Assembly: GCF_002135335.1 (NCBI RefSeq) | Contig: NZ_NEGC01000011.1 | Span: 1-64,000, forward strand | Length of the DNA: 64,000 nucleotides | Reading direction: 5' to 3' | Source of the DNA: Acinetobacter sp. ANC 4470 | Lineage (GTDB): Bacteria > Pseudomonadota > Gammaproteobacteria > Pseudomonadales > Moraxellaceae | Part shown: positions 38,355 to 47,842 of the stretch, piece by piece | Layout of the letters: every line of letters begins with the position of its first letter | Numbering within the stretch: the stretch's first letter is position 1 | Position numbers and translations under genes: made by a program | The notes under the pieces: model-generated | Told to the model about the DNA's origin: nothing | Seen by the model: the letters and a program-made list of their open reading frames with translations, nothing else | Databases searched by the model: none

Positions 38355-39815
38355 GTGAAACTCGAACCCATCGACCCACAGAAATTTACAGATTACGAAA
38401 CGTATTCAGAAAAGAAACGGACTCGTTGGGAACGTTTTCTAGACAAAATAAAACCACGTTCTGCTGCAATGCGTACCACAGTACTGGTGCTATTCATTGT
38501 ATTTTTCAGTTTATTTATGTCCTTGTGGTTCTTTTGGCGCACACTTTACCTTCCAGAAATTCAACAACATGCTCGATATTTGGGTGTTGAACTTGAAATC
38601 ATTAACAATCCCGATTTACGTATTTTCCATAATGATGCCGAAGTCGATGTCGACACTTGGTTAAAAAATCGGGTCGGTATTGAATACATCACCGATCCCA
38701 AAGAATATCCAAATGTGCGTAACAAAGTCATTGCTGAGTTTTTTACCAATCAAATTGAAAAAAAGCTGGCCAAAGAATTGAAAGTTGAAAATGTGACGGT
38801 CTATTTTCAATTTAAACCCAGTCCACGTATTTGGATTCAAACACCAGAAATGAATGGTCACTGGGTGCGCGAACCATTGAAAACCTATGCCAACTATAGT
38901 CCAGAACTGGTCTTTGGTTGGTTGCTGGGTGTACCACTGATTGCTGCTGCCATCATTTTAACGCTGGTGCGTCAGCTCAACCGCCCTTTACGTCGTTTGC
39001 AAAATGCCGCTAATAATTATAGTAAAACGGGCTCTGCACCTTATCTTGAAACCAATCATGGCCCACAAGAAATCCGCGAGGTTAACCGAGCATTTAATCA
39101 CATGATCTATACCTTGGATCAAGCTGAACGCGACCGCCGTATTATGCTGGCGGGTATTTCCCATGACTTACGCACGCCCTTAACCCGTATTCGCTTAAGT
39201 GCAGAAATGATGCCTGATGAGGACTTTCTCAAAGAAGGCTTAATTTATGATGTAGAGGATATGGATGCTATTTTGAATCAGTTCATCTCTTATATGCGCG
39301 ATGGTTCAGATGAGGAAATACAAGACACTGACATTAATATGTTGTTACAGGAATTGGTTATTCAATTCAAACCTTTAGATATTCGCTTTAAAGCTGAAGA
39401 AGTCCCAGTGATTCAAGCACGGAGTCTCTCGCTAAAACGCCTAATTGGCAATCTAATTAATAACTCAAAACACTATGGTGCTGAACCAATCGAATTGTCA
39501 GCAAAAGTTGAAAATGATCATATTTTTATTAGTGTTGCCGACCATGGTGAAGGTATTCCTGAGGATCAAATTGAAGACCTAATGCAACCCTTTGTACGAG
39601 GAAATGAAGCTCGCACTGTACAAGGAAGTGGTTTGGGTTTAGCCATTGTCAAACGTATTGTCGACATCCATCAAGGACAACTCACGCTACATAATCGCCC
39701 TGAAGGTGGTTTAGAAGCTCTCATTTCTTTACCTATTCTTCAAAATAAAATTGAGGAGAATATCCACCACACCACATTAGGAAAAATTAAACAAACATTC
39801 AGTGAGCACTTTTAG
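38355..39815 (+). CDS. envZ: EnvZ-like sensor histidine kinase
   Basis: Inner-membrane sensor kinase of 486 residues. It has transmembrane segments near residues 40-62 and 190-210 around a periplasmic domain of about 125 residues, then HAMP, then HisKA with the phospho-accepting H270 in ISHDLRTPLTR. The ATPase domain has the N box (LIGNLINNSKHYG), DHGEGIP and GSGLGLAIV. The start is GTG at 38355 with AGGA 7 bases upstream. It phosphorylates the OmpR encoded upstream. Confidence 0.94.
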   Translation: MKLEPIDPQKFTDYETYSEKKRTRWERFLDKIKPRSAAMRTTVLVLFIVFFSLFMSLWFFWRTLYLPEIQQHARYLGVELEIINNPDLRIFHNDAEVDVDTWLKNRVGIEYITDPKEYPNVRNKVIAEFFTNQIEKKLAKELKVENVTVYFQFKPSPRIWIQTPEMNGHWVREPLKTYANYSPELVFGWLLGVPLIAAAIILTLVRQLNRPLRRLQNAANNYSKTGSAPYLETNHGPQEIREVNRAFNHMIYTLDQAERDRRIMLAGISHDLRTPLTRIRLSAEMMPDEDFLKEGLIYDVEDMDAILNQFISYMRDGSDEEIQDTDINMLLQELVIQFKPLDIRFKAEEVPVIQARSLSLKRLIGNLINNSKHYGAEPIELSAKVENDHIFISVADHGEGIPEDQIEDLMQPFVRGNEARTVQGSGLGLAIVKRIVDIHQGQLTLHNRPEGGLEALISLPILQNKIEENIHHTTLGKIKQTFSEHF

Positions 39816-39823
39816 CAACGAAC

Positions 39824-39869
39824 AAATAAGCAACAAACAGTTTTACTTAACTGTTTGTTGCTTATTTTT
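39824..39869 (+). terminator. envZ terminator
   Basis: A long 19-bp perfect stem (39824-39842 with 39849-39867) followed by T-rich sequence. Confidence 0.88.
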
Positions 39870-40018
39870 AGATGATTAAAATCAATTAATTAAAAACCAT
39901 AAAAAATTGTTATACCCACATTTTTTCAAAAAATTAGACCTTAGCCTAACAGGCATGCACAATTTGTCTTTAGGGCGGTACAATCCGTCTAGTTTTGAAC
40001 AAGAATTGAGCGCAAACC

Positions 40019-41542
40019 ATGTCTTTAGATCGTATTCGTTTAGCATCACTTCATGACAAAGTCATGAGTGCAGAACAAGCTGCCACTTTTATCCAAGATG
40101 GTATGACTGTAGGTATGAGTGGTTTTACTCGTGCAGGCGAAGCAAAAGCTGTACCTTTAGCACTCGTGAAACAAGCTAAGGTAAATCCTTTAAAAATCAC
40201 GTTAATTACGGGTGCAAGTCTAGGTAATGACCTAGACAAACAATTGACTGAAGCTGGTGTTCTTGCGCGTCGTTTACCGTTCCAAGTAGACAATACTTTA
40301 CGTAAAGCTATCAACAACGGCGAAGTCATGTTCATCGATCAGCATTTGTCTGAAACAGTTGAACAAATGCGTAATCTTCAGCTTAAAAAACCAGATGTTG
40401 CAATCATTGAAGCAATCGCGATTACTGAAGATGGCGGTATTATTCCAACCACTTCAGTGGGTAACTCTGCAAGCTTTGCCATTTTTGCTGAAAAAGTGAT
40501 TGTAGAAATCAACACCAACTTAAGCCCTGCTTTTGAAGGTCTACACGATATTTACATCCCAAGCTATCGTCCAACACGTCAAGCGATTCCTCTAACTCAG
40601 GTCGATGAACGTATTGGTACGCATGCCATCAATATTGATCCATCTAAAATTGTCGGTATCGTGATTAACAATGAATATCATGATTCTCCATCCACTGTGA
40701 CTGAACCAGATGATGAGACTCAAGGTATTGCCAACCACTTGATTAATTTCTTCGAACAAGAAGTTGCTGAAGGTCGTTTACCGAAAAATTTGGGCCCATT
40801 ACAAGCAGGTATCGGCTCTATTGCCAATGCAGTATTGACTGGTCTTAAAGACTCAAACTTTGAAGATTTAGTTATGTATTCTGAAGTACTGCAAGACTGT
40901 ACTTTCGAATTAATTGATGCCGGTAAAATGAAATTTGCTTCAGGCAGCTCAATTACACTTTCTGCTAAATATGGCGAAAAAGTATTTAATAACCTTGATG
41001 CTTACAAAGACAAATTGGTACTTCGTCCACAAGAAATTTCGAATCATCCTGAATTGGTTCGTCGTTTAGGCATTATCGGCATTAACACTGCGCTCGAATT
41101 TGACATTTACGGCAACGTAAACTCAACTCACGTTTGCGGTACTAAAATGATGAATGGTATTGGCGGTTCAGGTGACTTCGCGCGTAATGCTCACTTAGCG
41201 ATTTTTGTGACCAAGTCAATTGCAAAAGGTGGTGACATCTCTTCAATCGTACCAATGGCATCGCATATCGATCACTCTGAACATGATGTTGATATTCTTG
41301 TGACTGAGCAAGGTCTTGCCGATTTGCGCGGTTTAGCGCCACGCGAACGTGCTCGTGCGATTATTGATAACTGTGCACATCCAATGTACCGTGATGCGTT
41401 GAATGACTACTTTGATCGTTCTTGTGCAAAAGGCGGACATACCCCTCACCTTCTGCGTGAAGCATTGTCATGGCATGTAAACTTTGAAGAACAAGGTCAA
41501 ATGCTGCTCGCTCAACCAGAAGTCGAAGCTAAAATTGCTTAA
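40019..41542 (+). CDS. Acetyl-CoA hydrolase/transferase family, succinyl-CoA:acetate CoA-transferase-like
   Basis: Cytosolic enzyme of 507 residues. The catalytic glutamate that forms the CoA thioester is E289 in MYSEVLQD, and GSGDFARNAH and GLADLRGLAPRERA match the family. Such enzymes move CoA between succinyl-CoA and acetate or propionate, or hydrolyse acetyl-CoA. The length and motifs fit the AarC/ScpC-type CoA-transferase. It is monocistronic with its own strong terminator. The preferred acyl group is not visible. Confidence 0.9.
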   Translation: MSLDRIRLASLHDKVMSAEQAATFIQDGMTVGMSGFTRAGEAKAVPLALVKQAKVNPLKITLITGASLGNDLDKQLTEAGVLARRLPFQVDNTLRKAINNGEVMFIDQHLSETVEQMRNLQLKKPDVAIIEAIAITEDGGIIPTTSVGNSASFAIFAEKVIVEINTNLSPAFEGLHDIYIPSYRPTRQAIPLTQVDERIGTHAINIDPSKIVGIVINNEYHDSPSTVTEPDDETQGIANHLINFFEQEVAEGRLPKNLGPLQAGIGSIANAVLTGLKDSNFEDLVMYSEVLQDCTFELIDAGKMKFASGSSITLSAKYGEKVFNNLDAYKDKLVLRPQEISNHPELVRRLGIIGINTALEFDIYGNVNSTHVCGTKMMNGIGGSGDFARNAHLAIFVTKSIAKGGDISSIVPMASHIDHSEHDVDILVTEQGLADLRGLAPRERARAIIDNCAHPMYRDALNDYFDRSCAKGGHTPHLLREALSWHVNFEEQGQMLLAQPEVEAKIA

Positions 41543-41563
41543 GCAGCATAATAAATTCGTATA

Positions 41564-41591
41564 AAAAAAGCGTACTTCGGTACGCTTTTTT
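41564..41591 (+). terminator. CoA-transferase gene terminator
   Basis: A perfect 12-bp stem (41564-41575 with 41580-41591) with a stable TTCG tetraloop and a T run. Confidence 0.92.
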
Positions 41592-41692
41592 TATTGCCGA
41601 GATAAGCGTTTGAAATGCATGATTTCCGATCACAATGCCTGACGATTCAATTCAATCCAACGTTCTATTCCAGATCATAGCGAATTCAAATG

Positions 41693-42442
41693 CTATAAAC
41701 TCTGTTCAATCGCTTTACGATTTTGCTTTTTAATTTTTTCTATTTCTGCATTCAACTGTAATATCTCCCCATATAAAGTATTAAATTGCTTTAAGGGTTG
41801 ATCTTCATAAAACATAAACGTCTGCTTGTTTTTCTGCCATTTATTCTTTTTCAAAATCTCAAATAGAGCATCAGCTTTGCTTAATATCTGCAATTCTAAT
41901 GCAAATAAAGCATGAGTTTGATCACTGTCCCGACTTGCACGTAAGCTATCTGCCAACTGGTCTCTCAGATTGGCTTTGATCGATAGCTGTTTCGCTCGAT
42001 CTAAGGTGGCTTCTTCACGTTGCTGCGTTTGTTGTTGATACTGTGCTGTCAAAAGATGCACTTGTTTTAACATTTGTTCGGTTTCGATAAAATTCTGTTT
42101 ACGATCTTTATCCAAGCGATCAATATTTAAAAACTGATCCCAATGCAGTGCTTTTAGTTCACGTAAATACTGATTCCTTGCTTCAGCATTTTGAATCATA
42201 TCGCTCAGGACAAAATCTGCCATCACTTTATAATCGCCCTGCAAGGGATTATCCGACACATTAATATTAATCGGTTCAGACCAATCTTGGGCTTGCTGAT
42301 AAATTAATTCTGCTTTGTCATACAATACAGTTTGATAGTCTTTAATTTGGCTTAATTCTTCTTGTTGTACCGAATACTGATAAAACATCCAACCAAATAC
42401 GGTACATGTCGCTAACGCTAAGATTAAAAAAATCTTTGGCAT
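41693..42442 (-). CDS. Membrane-anchored coiled-coil protein of unknown function
   Basis: Protein of 249 residues with one N-terminal transmembrane segment (about residues 3-21) and a long, charged, Gln/Lys/Glu-rich helical remainder likely to form coiled coils in the periplasm. GGGAG precedes the ATG. I do not recognise the family. It is a single gene between the CoA-transferase and the divergent FrnE-like gene. Confidence 0.7.
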   Translation of the reverse strand: MPKIFLILALATCTVFGWMFYQYSVQQEELSQIKDYQTVLYDKAELIYQQAQDWSEPININVSDNPLQGDYKVMADFVLSDMIQNAEARNQYLRELKALHWDQFLNIDRLDKDRKQNFIETEQMLKQVHLLTAQYQQQTQQREEATLDRAKQLSIKANLRDQLADSLRASRDSDQTHALFALELQILSKADALFEILKKNKWQKNKQTFMFYEDQPLKQFNTLYGEILQLNAEIEKIKKQNRKAIEQSL

Positions 42443-42623
42443 ACGAGACTCCCTTAGATTGACTTTTCAATATAATAACGCGATTCAGAATACAACTGGT
42501 TATTTATTCAGCTAAAATATTTCAAATTTTTCGTGCCAAATGATCTTTTAATTCAATTTTCATGCTTTAAATTTTGCGAGCAACCCCCATCAATGTAGGC
42601 AAGAAAAGAGAAGAGATTTGCTC

Positions 42624-43325
42624 ATGCGCGTAGATATTTGGTCAGATGTGGTTTGCCCATTTTGTTATATTGGTAAAAAACGTTTGGAAGCGGCAGCTCA
42701 ACAAGCGGGTGTAGAACTTGAAGTTCATTGGCACAGTTATGAACTTGATCCAGAAGCACCCACTCGTCAGGAAGTTTCAAATTCTGAACGCCTCGCGCAA
42801 AAATACGGTCGCACAGTTGCCGATGTTGAAGAGATGCAACGCAATATTGCCACTATGGCAGCTGAAGAAGGCATCCAATTTAATTGGGAAAATGCCAACT
42901 CAGGGAATACTTTCAATGCACATCGTATTATCCATTTAGCCCAAAGCAAAGGTTTAGGCTCAGAAGCAAAAGAAGCCTTTTTCTATAGCTATATGACCCA
43001 GGGTTTATCTATTGGCGAACGTGAAACAATTGAAGATGTCGCTGCACGCATTGGCCTTAATCCTGTTGAAGTTGAGGATGTTCTAGATTCAGAAGAATAT
43101 GCGAACTTTGTTAAATTTGATAAAGAGGTCGCTCAAGATCAACTCAAAGTCACAGGTGTCCCTTTCTTTGTGTTTGATCAACGCATTGCTTTAGCGGGTG
43201 CACAACCACGCGAAGTATTTTTACAAGTCTTTGAGAAGGCTTTAGCAGCGCCGGAACAAGCCACGATTGCTGCGGAAGATGCAGCTATTTGTAAAGATGA
43301 TGCTTGTGATCTTCCAGAAAAATAA
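42624..43325 (+). CDS. DsbA-family oxidoreductase, FrnE-like
   Basis: Cytosolic thioredoxin-fold protein of 233 residues with no signal peptide. The active-site CPFC motif lies at the N-terminus (DVVCPFCYIGKK). The cis-proline region is TGVPFFVFDQ. A C-terminal tail carries a second pair, CKDDAC, the CX4C arrangement described in Deinococcus FrnE, which acts as a disulfide isomerase in oxidative stress. The ATG at 42624 is preferred over a TTG two codons upstream. It diverges from the coiled-coil gene. Confidence 0.9.
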   Translation: MRVDIWSDVVCPFCYIGKKRLEAAAQQAGVELEVHWHSYELDPEAPTRQEVSNSERLAQKYGRTVADVEEMQRNIATMAAEEGIQFNWENANSGNTFNAHRIIHLAQSKGLGSEAKEAFFYSYMTQGLSIGERETIEDVAARIGLNPVEVEDVLDSEEYANFVKFDKEVAQDQLKVTGVPFFVFDQRIALAGAQPREVFLQVFEKALAAPEQATIAAEDAAICKDDACDLPEK

Positions 43326-43353
43326 TGCTCTTTTTCTAATCTAGATTACCCAT

Positions 43354-43381
43354 AAAAAATCCCCGAGTTCGGGGATTTTTT
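43354..43381. terminator. Bidirectional terminator, FrnE-like / dodecin
   Basis: A perfect 12-bp stem (43354-43365 with 43370-43381) with an AGTT loop, flanked by A and T runs, between convergent genes. Confidence 0.92.
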
Positions 43382-43399
43382 ATTGTACGATTCATCAAC

Positions 43400-43600
43400 T
43401 TATTCGACCAAGAAACTAATTTTCAAATTAACTCGATATTCTATAATTTTATTATCTTTAATAATCACTTTCTGCTCATTAACCCAAGCACCTTGTACAT
43501 TTTTTACCGTTTCCGTCACCTTGGTAATTCCTGTTTGAATAGCATCTTCAAAACTTTTCTTACTACTCGAGTTAACTTCAACAACTTTAGCTATGGTCAT
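43400..43600 (-). CDS. Dodecin family flavin-binding protein
   Basis: A 66-residue protein with the dodecin fold. It starts MTIAKVVEVNSSSKKSFEDAI and contains the ITKVTETVKNVQGAWV segment whose tryptophan stacks on flavin. Dodecins form hollow dodecamers that store or buffer riboflavin and related flavins. GAGGT lies 7 bases upstream of the ATG. Confidence 0.9.
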   Translation of the reverse strand: MTIAKVVEVNSSSKKSFEDAIQTGITKVTETVKNVQGAWVNEQKVIIKDNKIIEYRVNLKISFLVE

Positions 43601-43840
43601 TTTTAAACCTCAAATTTTATTATTGTGAAACCCTATAATAGGCTATTTTTTAAACAAAATATTCCATTTTAACATTACACCGCAAAAACTTACAAAGAAA
43701 AACAATATGGCGGTCTCATCTTCAAGCCTTACAAATTACAACTTATCTATACAAGGCTTGGACATACTTACACGAACAATTCGCTAGGCTAATAGATAGA
43801 ACACTTAAGTTCTGAATCATGCAACTTAAAAGAGGTAAAT

Positions 43841-44056
43841 ATGGACACTGAAACCGCAAATCCTACTGTTGATTCTACCCCTAAACATCACTCATGCTCA
43901 AAATCATGTTTTTCACCTACGGTAAAAGGCGTATTAATTGGTGCCGTTGCTGGTAGCGTATTACCCGTACTTGGCACTTTTAGTGGCGCTATTATTGGTG
44001 GTATTTCTGGTAAACTTTACGAGAAAAAGTGTAAAAACAAATGCCACAAAAACTGA
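43841..44056 (+). CDS. Small glycine-zipper membrane protein
   Basis: A 71-residue protein. The middle part (about residues 28-59) is hydrophobic and rich in small-residue GxxxG-type repeats (GVLIGAVAGSVLP, GAIIGGISG), as in glycine-zipper proteins. The N-terminal segment contains a Cys-x3-Cys pair (SCSKSC) and the tail a second (KCKNKC), so metal or disulfide binding is possible. AAGAGGTAAAT precedes the ATG. Function unknown. Confidence 0.65.
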   Translation: MDTETANPTVDSTPKHHSCSKSCFSPTVKGVLIGAVAGSVLPVLGTFSGAIIGGISGKLYEKKCKNKCHKN

Positions 44057-44280
44057 TATTTTTAAACCAGTTAAGACAGATTGTTAAAACGCAACCTGTC
44101 TTAGAGTAAAAACTCTAAACATATGATTTATATAACTATTTAAACTCACCATTCATCTTTTATGCTTCAATTTCTTAGCCAATTTGATCATTTCTTGTTA
44201 TTATTCACATGAAGTCTAATTTTTATACTCTCTCCCTTTTGTCCATCTTATTTGGGCATCTTTTCTCCTTAAAGGACATC

Positions 44281-44469
44281 ATGATGAACGTCATTAAATC
44301 TCTTTTGGCTGTCGCTGTTTTGGCTGTTTCTGTAAACGTATCTGCACAAATTGTTTTTACCCCTGATTTTCCTGTTAAAAAAGCTGTTGAAACCGTAAAT
44401 GCAGACCAAAACGTACCTGCTGCTAAAGCTGTGGCTCAAGGAGCATCTGAAGCTAAGAAAGTAGCTTAA
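44281..44469 (+). CDS. Small secreted protein of unknown function
   Basis: A 62-residue protein beginning MMNVIKSLLAVAVLAVSVNVSA, a signal peptide cleaved before QIVFTPDF. The mature part is about 40 residues, Ala/Val/Lys-rich, without cysteines. AAAGGACATC precedes the ATG at 44281. A longer frame beginning at 44209 is rejected because it hides the signal peptide. A clear terminator follows. Confidence 0.7.
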   Translation: MMNVIKSLLAVAVLAVSVNVSAQIVFTPDFPVKKAVETVNADQNVPAAKAVAQGASEAKKVA

Positions 44470-44812
44470 AGCAACTATTCTTTTCAAAAAAACAGACCGC
44501 TTAAATCGGTCTGTTTTTTTATTTCTGCATCAAACAGCTGCTGTTAAAAAATACATCAATAAAAATCTCGAATTCAAATTAAATTGAACCGATTACCAAT
44601 CTGTTAATTGAACAATTCAACTCATGATCAGCATTTAATTCCTTCAGCTATAATAAAAAAAAATTGAATATTTATTACTCAAAATTTACAATTTTTGTTT
44701 TTTATGTCTATAAAATCTCAAAACATGACAATTTTTTGCATGATTTTTCTTTTTAAATCCATATAATCAAAAGCATGATCTTCATAATTCCATCAAATGA
44801 AAACATTTTCTT
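44470..44812. other. Intergenic region before the TE-repeat operon
   Basis: 343 AT-rich bases. Apart from the terminator at 44486-44520, only a TATAAT-like box near 44762 stands out as a possible promoter for the operon beginning at 44813. It has no well-spaced -35 partner. Confidence 0.4.
44486..44520 (+). terminator. Terminator of the small secreted protein gene
   Basis: ACAGACCG (44492-44499) pairs with 44507-44514. The stem is extended by an A run and a matching T run. Confidence 0.88.
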
Positions 44813-44992
44813 ATGCAAGAACTTCAAGCGCTGATTCAAGGTAAAATTCCTCCTCAAGCCATCAATATTGATCAGTTGATTGTGCTTGCTGAACGCCACC
44901 CTAAACCGATGTCTGCTGAATATAAATTACTTGAACTTGCGATCAATATTGTCTTGGCAAGTTATCTCGAAAAAGCACAAACACATCTTTAG
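44813..44992 (+). CDS. Small cytosolic protein of unknown function
   Basis: A 59-residue frame beginning ATG at 44813 (MQELQALIQGKIPPQ). It is predicted helical, without transmembrane or signal segments. It ends 10 bases before the ATG of the TE-repeat protein, whose ribosome-binding site (GAGGT) lies in the gap. The two are likely one operon. The composition is coding-like rather than random AT-rich sequence. Function unknown. Confidence 0.65.
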   Translation: MQELQALIQGKIPPQAINIDQLIVLAERHPKPMSAEYKLLELAINIVLASYLEKAQTHL

Positions 44993-45002
44993 AGGTCAGC
45001 TC

Positions 45003-46604
45003 ATGAATGCCCTAGAAAAAGCGCTGCTAATTAAAGAATTAACCCTATTAATTGATGGATTAGAGCATCGATCTTTATCTTTCTTTGAAATTGCAAAATC
45101 GAAATCTCGTTTAACCGAAATTTTTGGCTTATGTGATGAGCCCATTTTCAAAAAACAAATTTTGAAATTTAAATCTCATACTCAACCTGAAAAGGCCGCG
45201 GATGATTTCGCCGCGAATACCCTGTATCGACTCTCTTTTCGTGGTGTATTTCTACAGGATAATATTTTAGAGAAAGCGCTGTATCAAAATGCCGATACAG
45301 GTTGGGCTATTTTGTATCATGCCAAAAATGGTTGGCAAATTTGGTTAATTCCAGCACCAAACCGGACAGCCTTAGTGAGTGAATGGGGTTATTTAGAAGA
45401 TATTTATCACTGGATGCTTACACAGCAACAAATCTATAGCTGTTTGCAAACTGACCACGAATTAAAACAACAAGCCCTTTTAGAGCATCAATGGATTAAA
45501 GCATTGACAGAAACAGAAACAGAAACAGAAACAGAAACAGAAACAGAAACAGAAACAGAAACAGAAACAGAAACAGAAACAGAAACAGAAACAGAAACAG
45601 AAACAGAAACAGAAACAGAAACAGAAACAGAAACCAATTTGAATTTATTAATACATATCGCGCAAGAGCAAAATCAGCCTCATACACCCGATGACATGGA
45701 GCAAGTCATGGAAATTCTTGCCTCTCATCAGGCTACTCTAGCCATAGATTCATTTGTACAGCCAGATGAATTAGATGCTGCTCTGCATCTAGAACCTCCA
45801 CCAGTATTGAGTGATCACCAGCAGGGAACTCCTGCAACTATAAATATAACAACTCAAGAAAATATTTCAGCTACAAAATTAACTCAAAAGTCTGTTCCAG
45901 AAACGATAGACCTCAAACAACATATTGCACATATTCAGCCTCTTTATGAGGACAATACGCCTGAGCAAGCGTTATATCGCTTAGAAATACTTAACTCGCC
46001 TGAAATCTCACAACATGTAGATTTATTATTGCATGGCCCAAATGTACAGCGCTGGCAACAATTACCCATTTATCTCGCCGAGCAGATCAATCTCCAAGGT
46101 CGCTTTATTAAATATTTAGTGTTATTGGGTGCAGAAGATCAAATGCAAGCGACTCGCTTAATACATTCATTTACCGATCCATCTCAACATCATCCATCCG
46201 CGATTAAAGAAATTTTTTGGAATCATTTACAGGACAGTTTGACTCATCTTGAGACTTTATTTTATAGCTATAGCCAAAAAGCCACTTTAATTTGGAATAT
46301 TGAAGGCTATACCCCTTTTATTCCGGCACAACTGATCCAGACACAAAAGTTTATTCAGTTTGAGGAAAGCCCAGCGGACATTAAGACCCCACTACTTTTA
46401 TTAAAAGAGCGACATAAAATCCGTCTGATTCATGGGCAAAACCGCTTAAATCTGTCACAGACTGAATCTGCGTATCCTTATTTATTATTAGAGCGTCATC
46501 AAGGTGTGAGTTGGCAACTGATCCAAACCATCCTGACCCAGTTAGCGTCTCCGATCGACTGCGATCGACTATATAAAGCCATTCAACAGCATATTTCAGA
46601 TTAA
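45003..46604 (+). CDS. Protein with a long Thr-Glu repeat, unknown function
   Basis: A 533-residue protein starting at the ATG at 45003 (MNALEKALLIKEL), with GAGGT 6 bases upstream. Residues 1-168 look like a folded domain. Residues 169-210 are 21 perfect Thr-Glu dipeptides encoded by ACAGAA repeats, an acidic low-complexity linker. The C-terminal part (about 215-533) ends with PLLLLKERHKIRLIHGQNRL, which vaguely recalls a ParB/sulfiredoxin-type fold, but that is only an impression. There is no signal peptide or membrane segment. I do not recognise the family. Confidence 0.75.
   Translation: MNALEKALLIKELTLLIDGLEHRSLSFFEIAKSKSRLTEIFGLCDEPIFKKQILKFKSHTQPEKAADDFAANTLYRLSFRGVFLQDNILEKALYQNADTGWAILYHAKNGWQIWLIPAPNRTALVSEWGYLEDIYHWMLTQQQIYSCLQTDHELKQQALLEHQWIKALTETETETETETETETETETETETETETETETETETETETETETNLNLLIHIAQEQNQPHTPDDMEQVMEILASHQATLAIDSFVQPDELDAALHLEPPPVLSDHQQGTPATINITTQENISATKLTQKSVPETIDLKQHIAHIQPLYEDNTPEQALYRLEILNSPEISQHVDLLLHGPNVQRWQQLPIYLAEQINLQGRFIKYLVLLGAEDQMQATRLIHSFTDPSQHHPSAIKEIFWNHLQDSLTHLETLFYSYSQKATLIWNIEGYTPFIPAQLIQTQKFIQFEESPADIKTPLLLLKERHKIRLIHGQNRLNLSQTESAYPYLLLERHQGVSWQLIQTILTQLASPIDCDRLYKAIQQHISD
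45507..45632 (+). repeat. Hexanucleotide microsatellite, 21 x ACAGAA
   Basis: Exactly 126 bases of uninterrupted ACAGAA units inside the coding sequence, read as Thr-Glu. Each unit is two codons, so gain or loss of units changes length but not frame. Confidence 0.98.
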
Positions 46605-46687
46605 TTTTTATTTTTGTAGCAAACGCTTGCTTTTTAGTCGCATTTTTAACAAGACTATTCAATAGTCAAAAATAGAAGGGCAAGGAT

Positions 46688-47812
46688 ATGTCTGATATGA
46701 AAATAAATTTATCAAAATCGCTCTTATTCATATTCTTGTCTGGACTGGCGTATAGCTCAACTAGTGCCACAATCGTAGAACCTATAACGGATCAAAAGAA
46801 CTGGCCTTTAGCAACAACGGATGAAGATTTCAATTTGCTTTATCAACTTCCAAGTTGGATTGATGCAGCACCCACGTTTTTACCAAAGCAATCAAATGAA
46901 CTCATGGTGCGCCCCATCCTCGAAACTGCAGATCGGACGTGGGTAGATCGCAAACAATTTCAAATTCGCAGTTGGGCAGATAATACTTCAAATAAAATTG
47001 ACCATTGGTTTGGTGAAACTGATCCCAAAAAACCTGCAACTGCAACATTACGAGTCATGGTAGATAATAGCTGGAATAAACATGATGGTTATGAAATTAA
47101 ACCGCGTATTCGAGGCAGAATTAAACTTCCCACTTTAGAACGTCAAATCAGTTTAGTCTTCGGGGATGATTCCTTAGACAATGAACTCGACAATAATGTC
47201 GCCATTACCAATGAAAATCCAAACAACAGTAATAATAAAACCTTAGACCGACAACGTACCCGAGAAAATAACAGCTCTTTTGCCTTACGTTGGTCAGAGT
47301 TTTCTAAGTACGTGCCCTTTGAAACAGATTTAGATTTAGGTCTACGCTCAGGAGATGATATTTATCTGCGTTTTAAAGCATCTAAAAGTTGGCAATTAGA
47401 AAATAATTTTAGTTTTCATGCCGAACAAATTTATCGTTATGGCATTGATAGTAAAAATTATTTAAGGACCAATATCGAGCTGACCCATGCGCACCCAAAT
47501 CAAGCTTTTCTATCAAATCAACTCAATCTCACTTATTCTGATCATCAAGATGATGATTTAACTTGGGACAATAGCCTGTTTAGACAACATCAATTTTTCC
47601 ATGAACATAGCTTCAGTTATGGCATTTATATGGGAGGATTTTTAAATAACAATAATTTGCGTTTAAATAGTTGGGGACCTTTTGTCTCTTGGCGTCAACC
47701 TTTATGGCGTGAATGGTTTTATGTGCACGGGAATTTAAATTATTTGAATGACCATCGTGATGATCGTAGTCATTTCATTAACACCTCTATTCGTTTGGAA
47801 GCCTTATTTTAA
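46688..47812 (+). CDS. Putative outer-membrane beta-barrel protein
   Basis: Secreted protein of 374 residues with a signal peptide in the first 27 residues (ending near TSA). The mature protein is rich in alternating polar/aromatic beta segments (for example FALRWSEFSKYVPF and FFHEHSFSYGIYMGG). It ends in phenylalanine (EALF), the usual sign of a C-terminal barrel strand. A GAAGGG site lies 7 bases before the ATG at 46688. An ATG at 46697 is an alternative. The family is not recognised. Confidence 0.75.
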   Translation: MSDMKINLSKSLLFIFLSGLAYSSTSATIVEPITDQKNWPLATTDEDFNLLYQLPSWIDAAPTFLPKQSNELMVRPILETADRTWVDRKQFQIRSWADNTSNKIDHWFGETDPKKPATATLRVMVDNSWNKHDGYEIKPRIRGRIKLPTLERQISLVFGDDSLDNELDNNVAITNENPNNSNNKTLDRQRTRENNSSFALRWSEFSKYVPFETDLDLGLRSGDDIYLRFKASKSWQLENNFSFHAEQIYRYGIDSKNYLRTNIELTHAHPNQAFLSNQLNLTYSDHQDDDLTWDNSLFRQHQFFHEHSFSYGIYMGGFLNNNNLRLNSWGPFVSWRQPLWREWFYVHGNLNYLNDHRDDRSHFINTSIRLEALF

Positions 47813-47842
47813 TCTCAAGGATAGATCGCGATGTTGATTCAT

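Noticed and set aside
45507..45632. Repeat array as a CRISPR
   Set aside because: The units are 6-base direct repeats without spacers, in frame inside a coding region.
45496..45687. Minus-strand frame encoding a long Phe-Leu repeat
   Set aside because: It is only the reverse complement of the ACAGAA repeat. It lacks a ribosome-binding site and lies inside a well-supported plus-strand gene.
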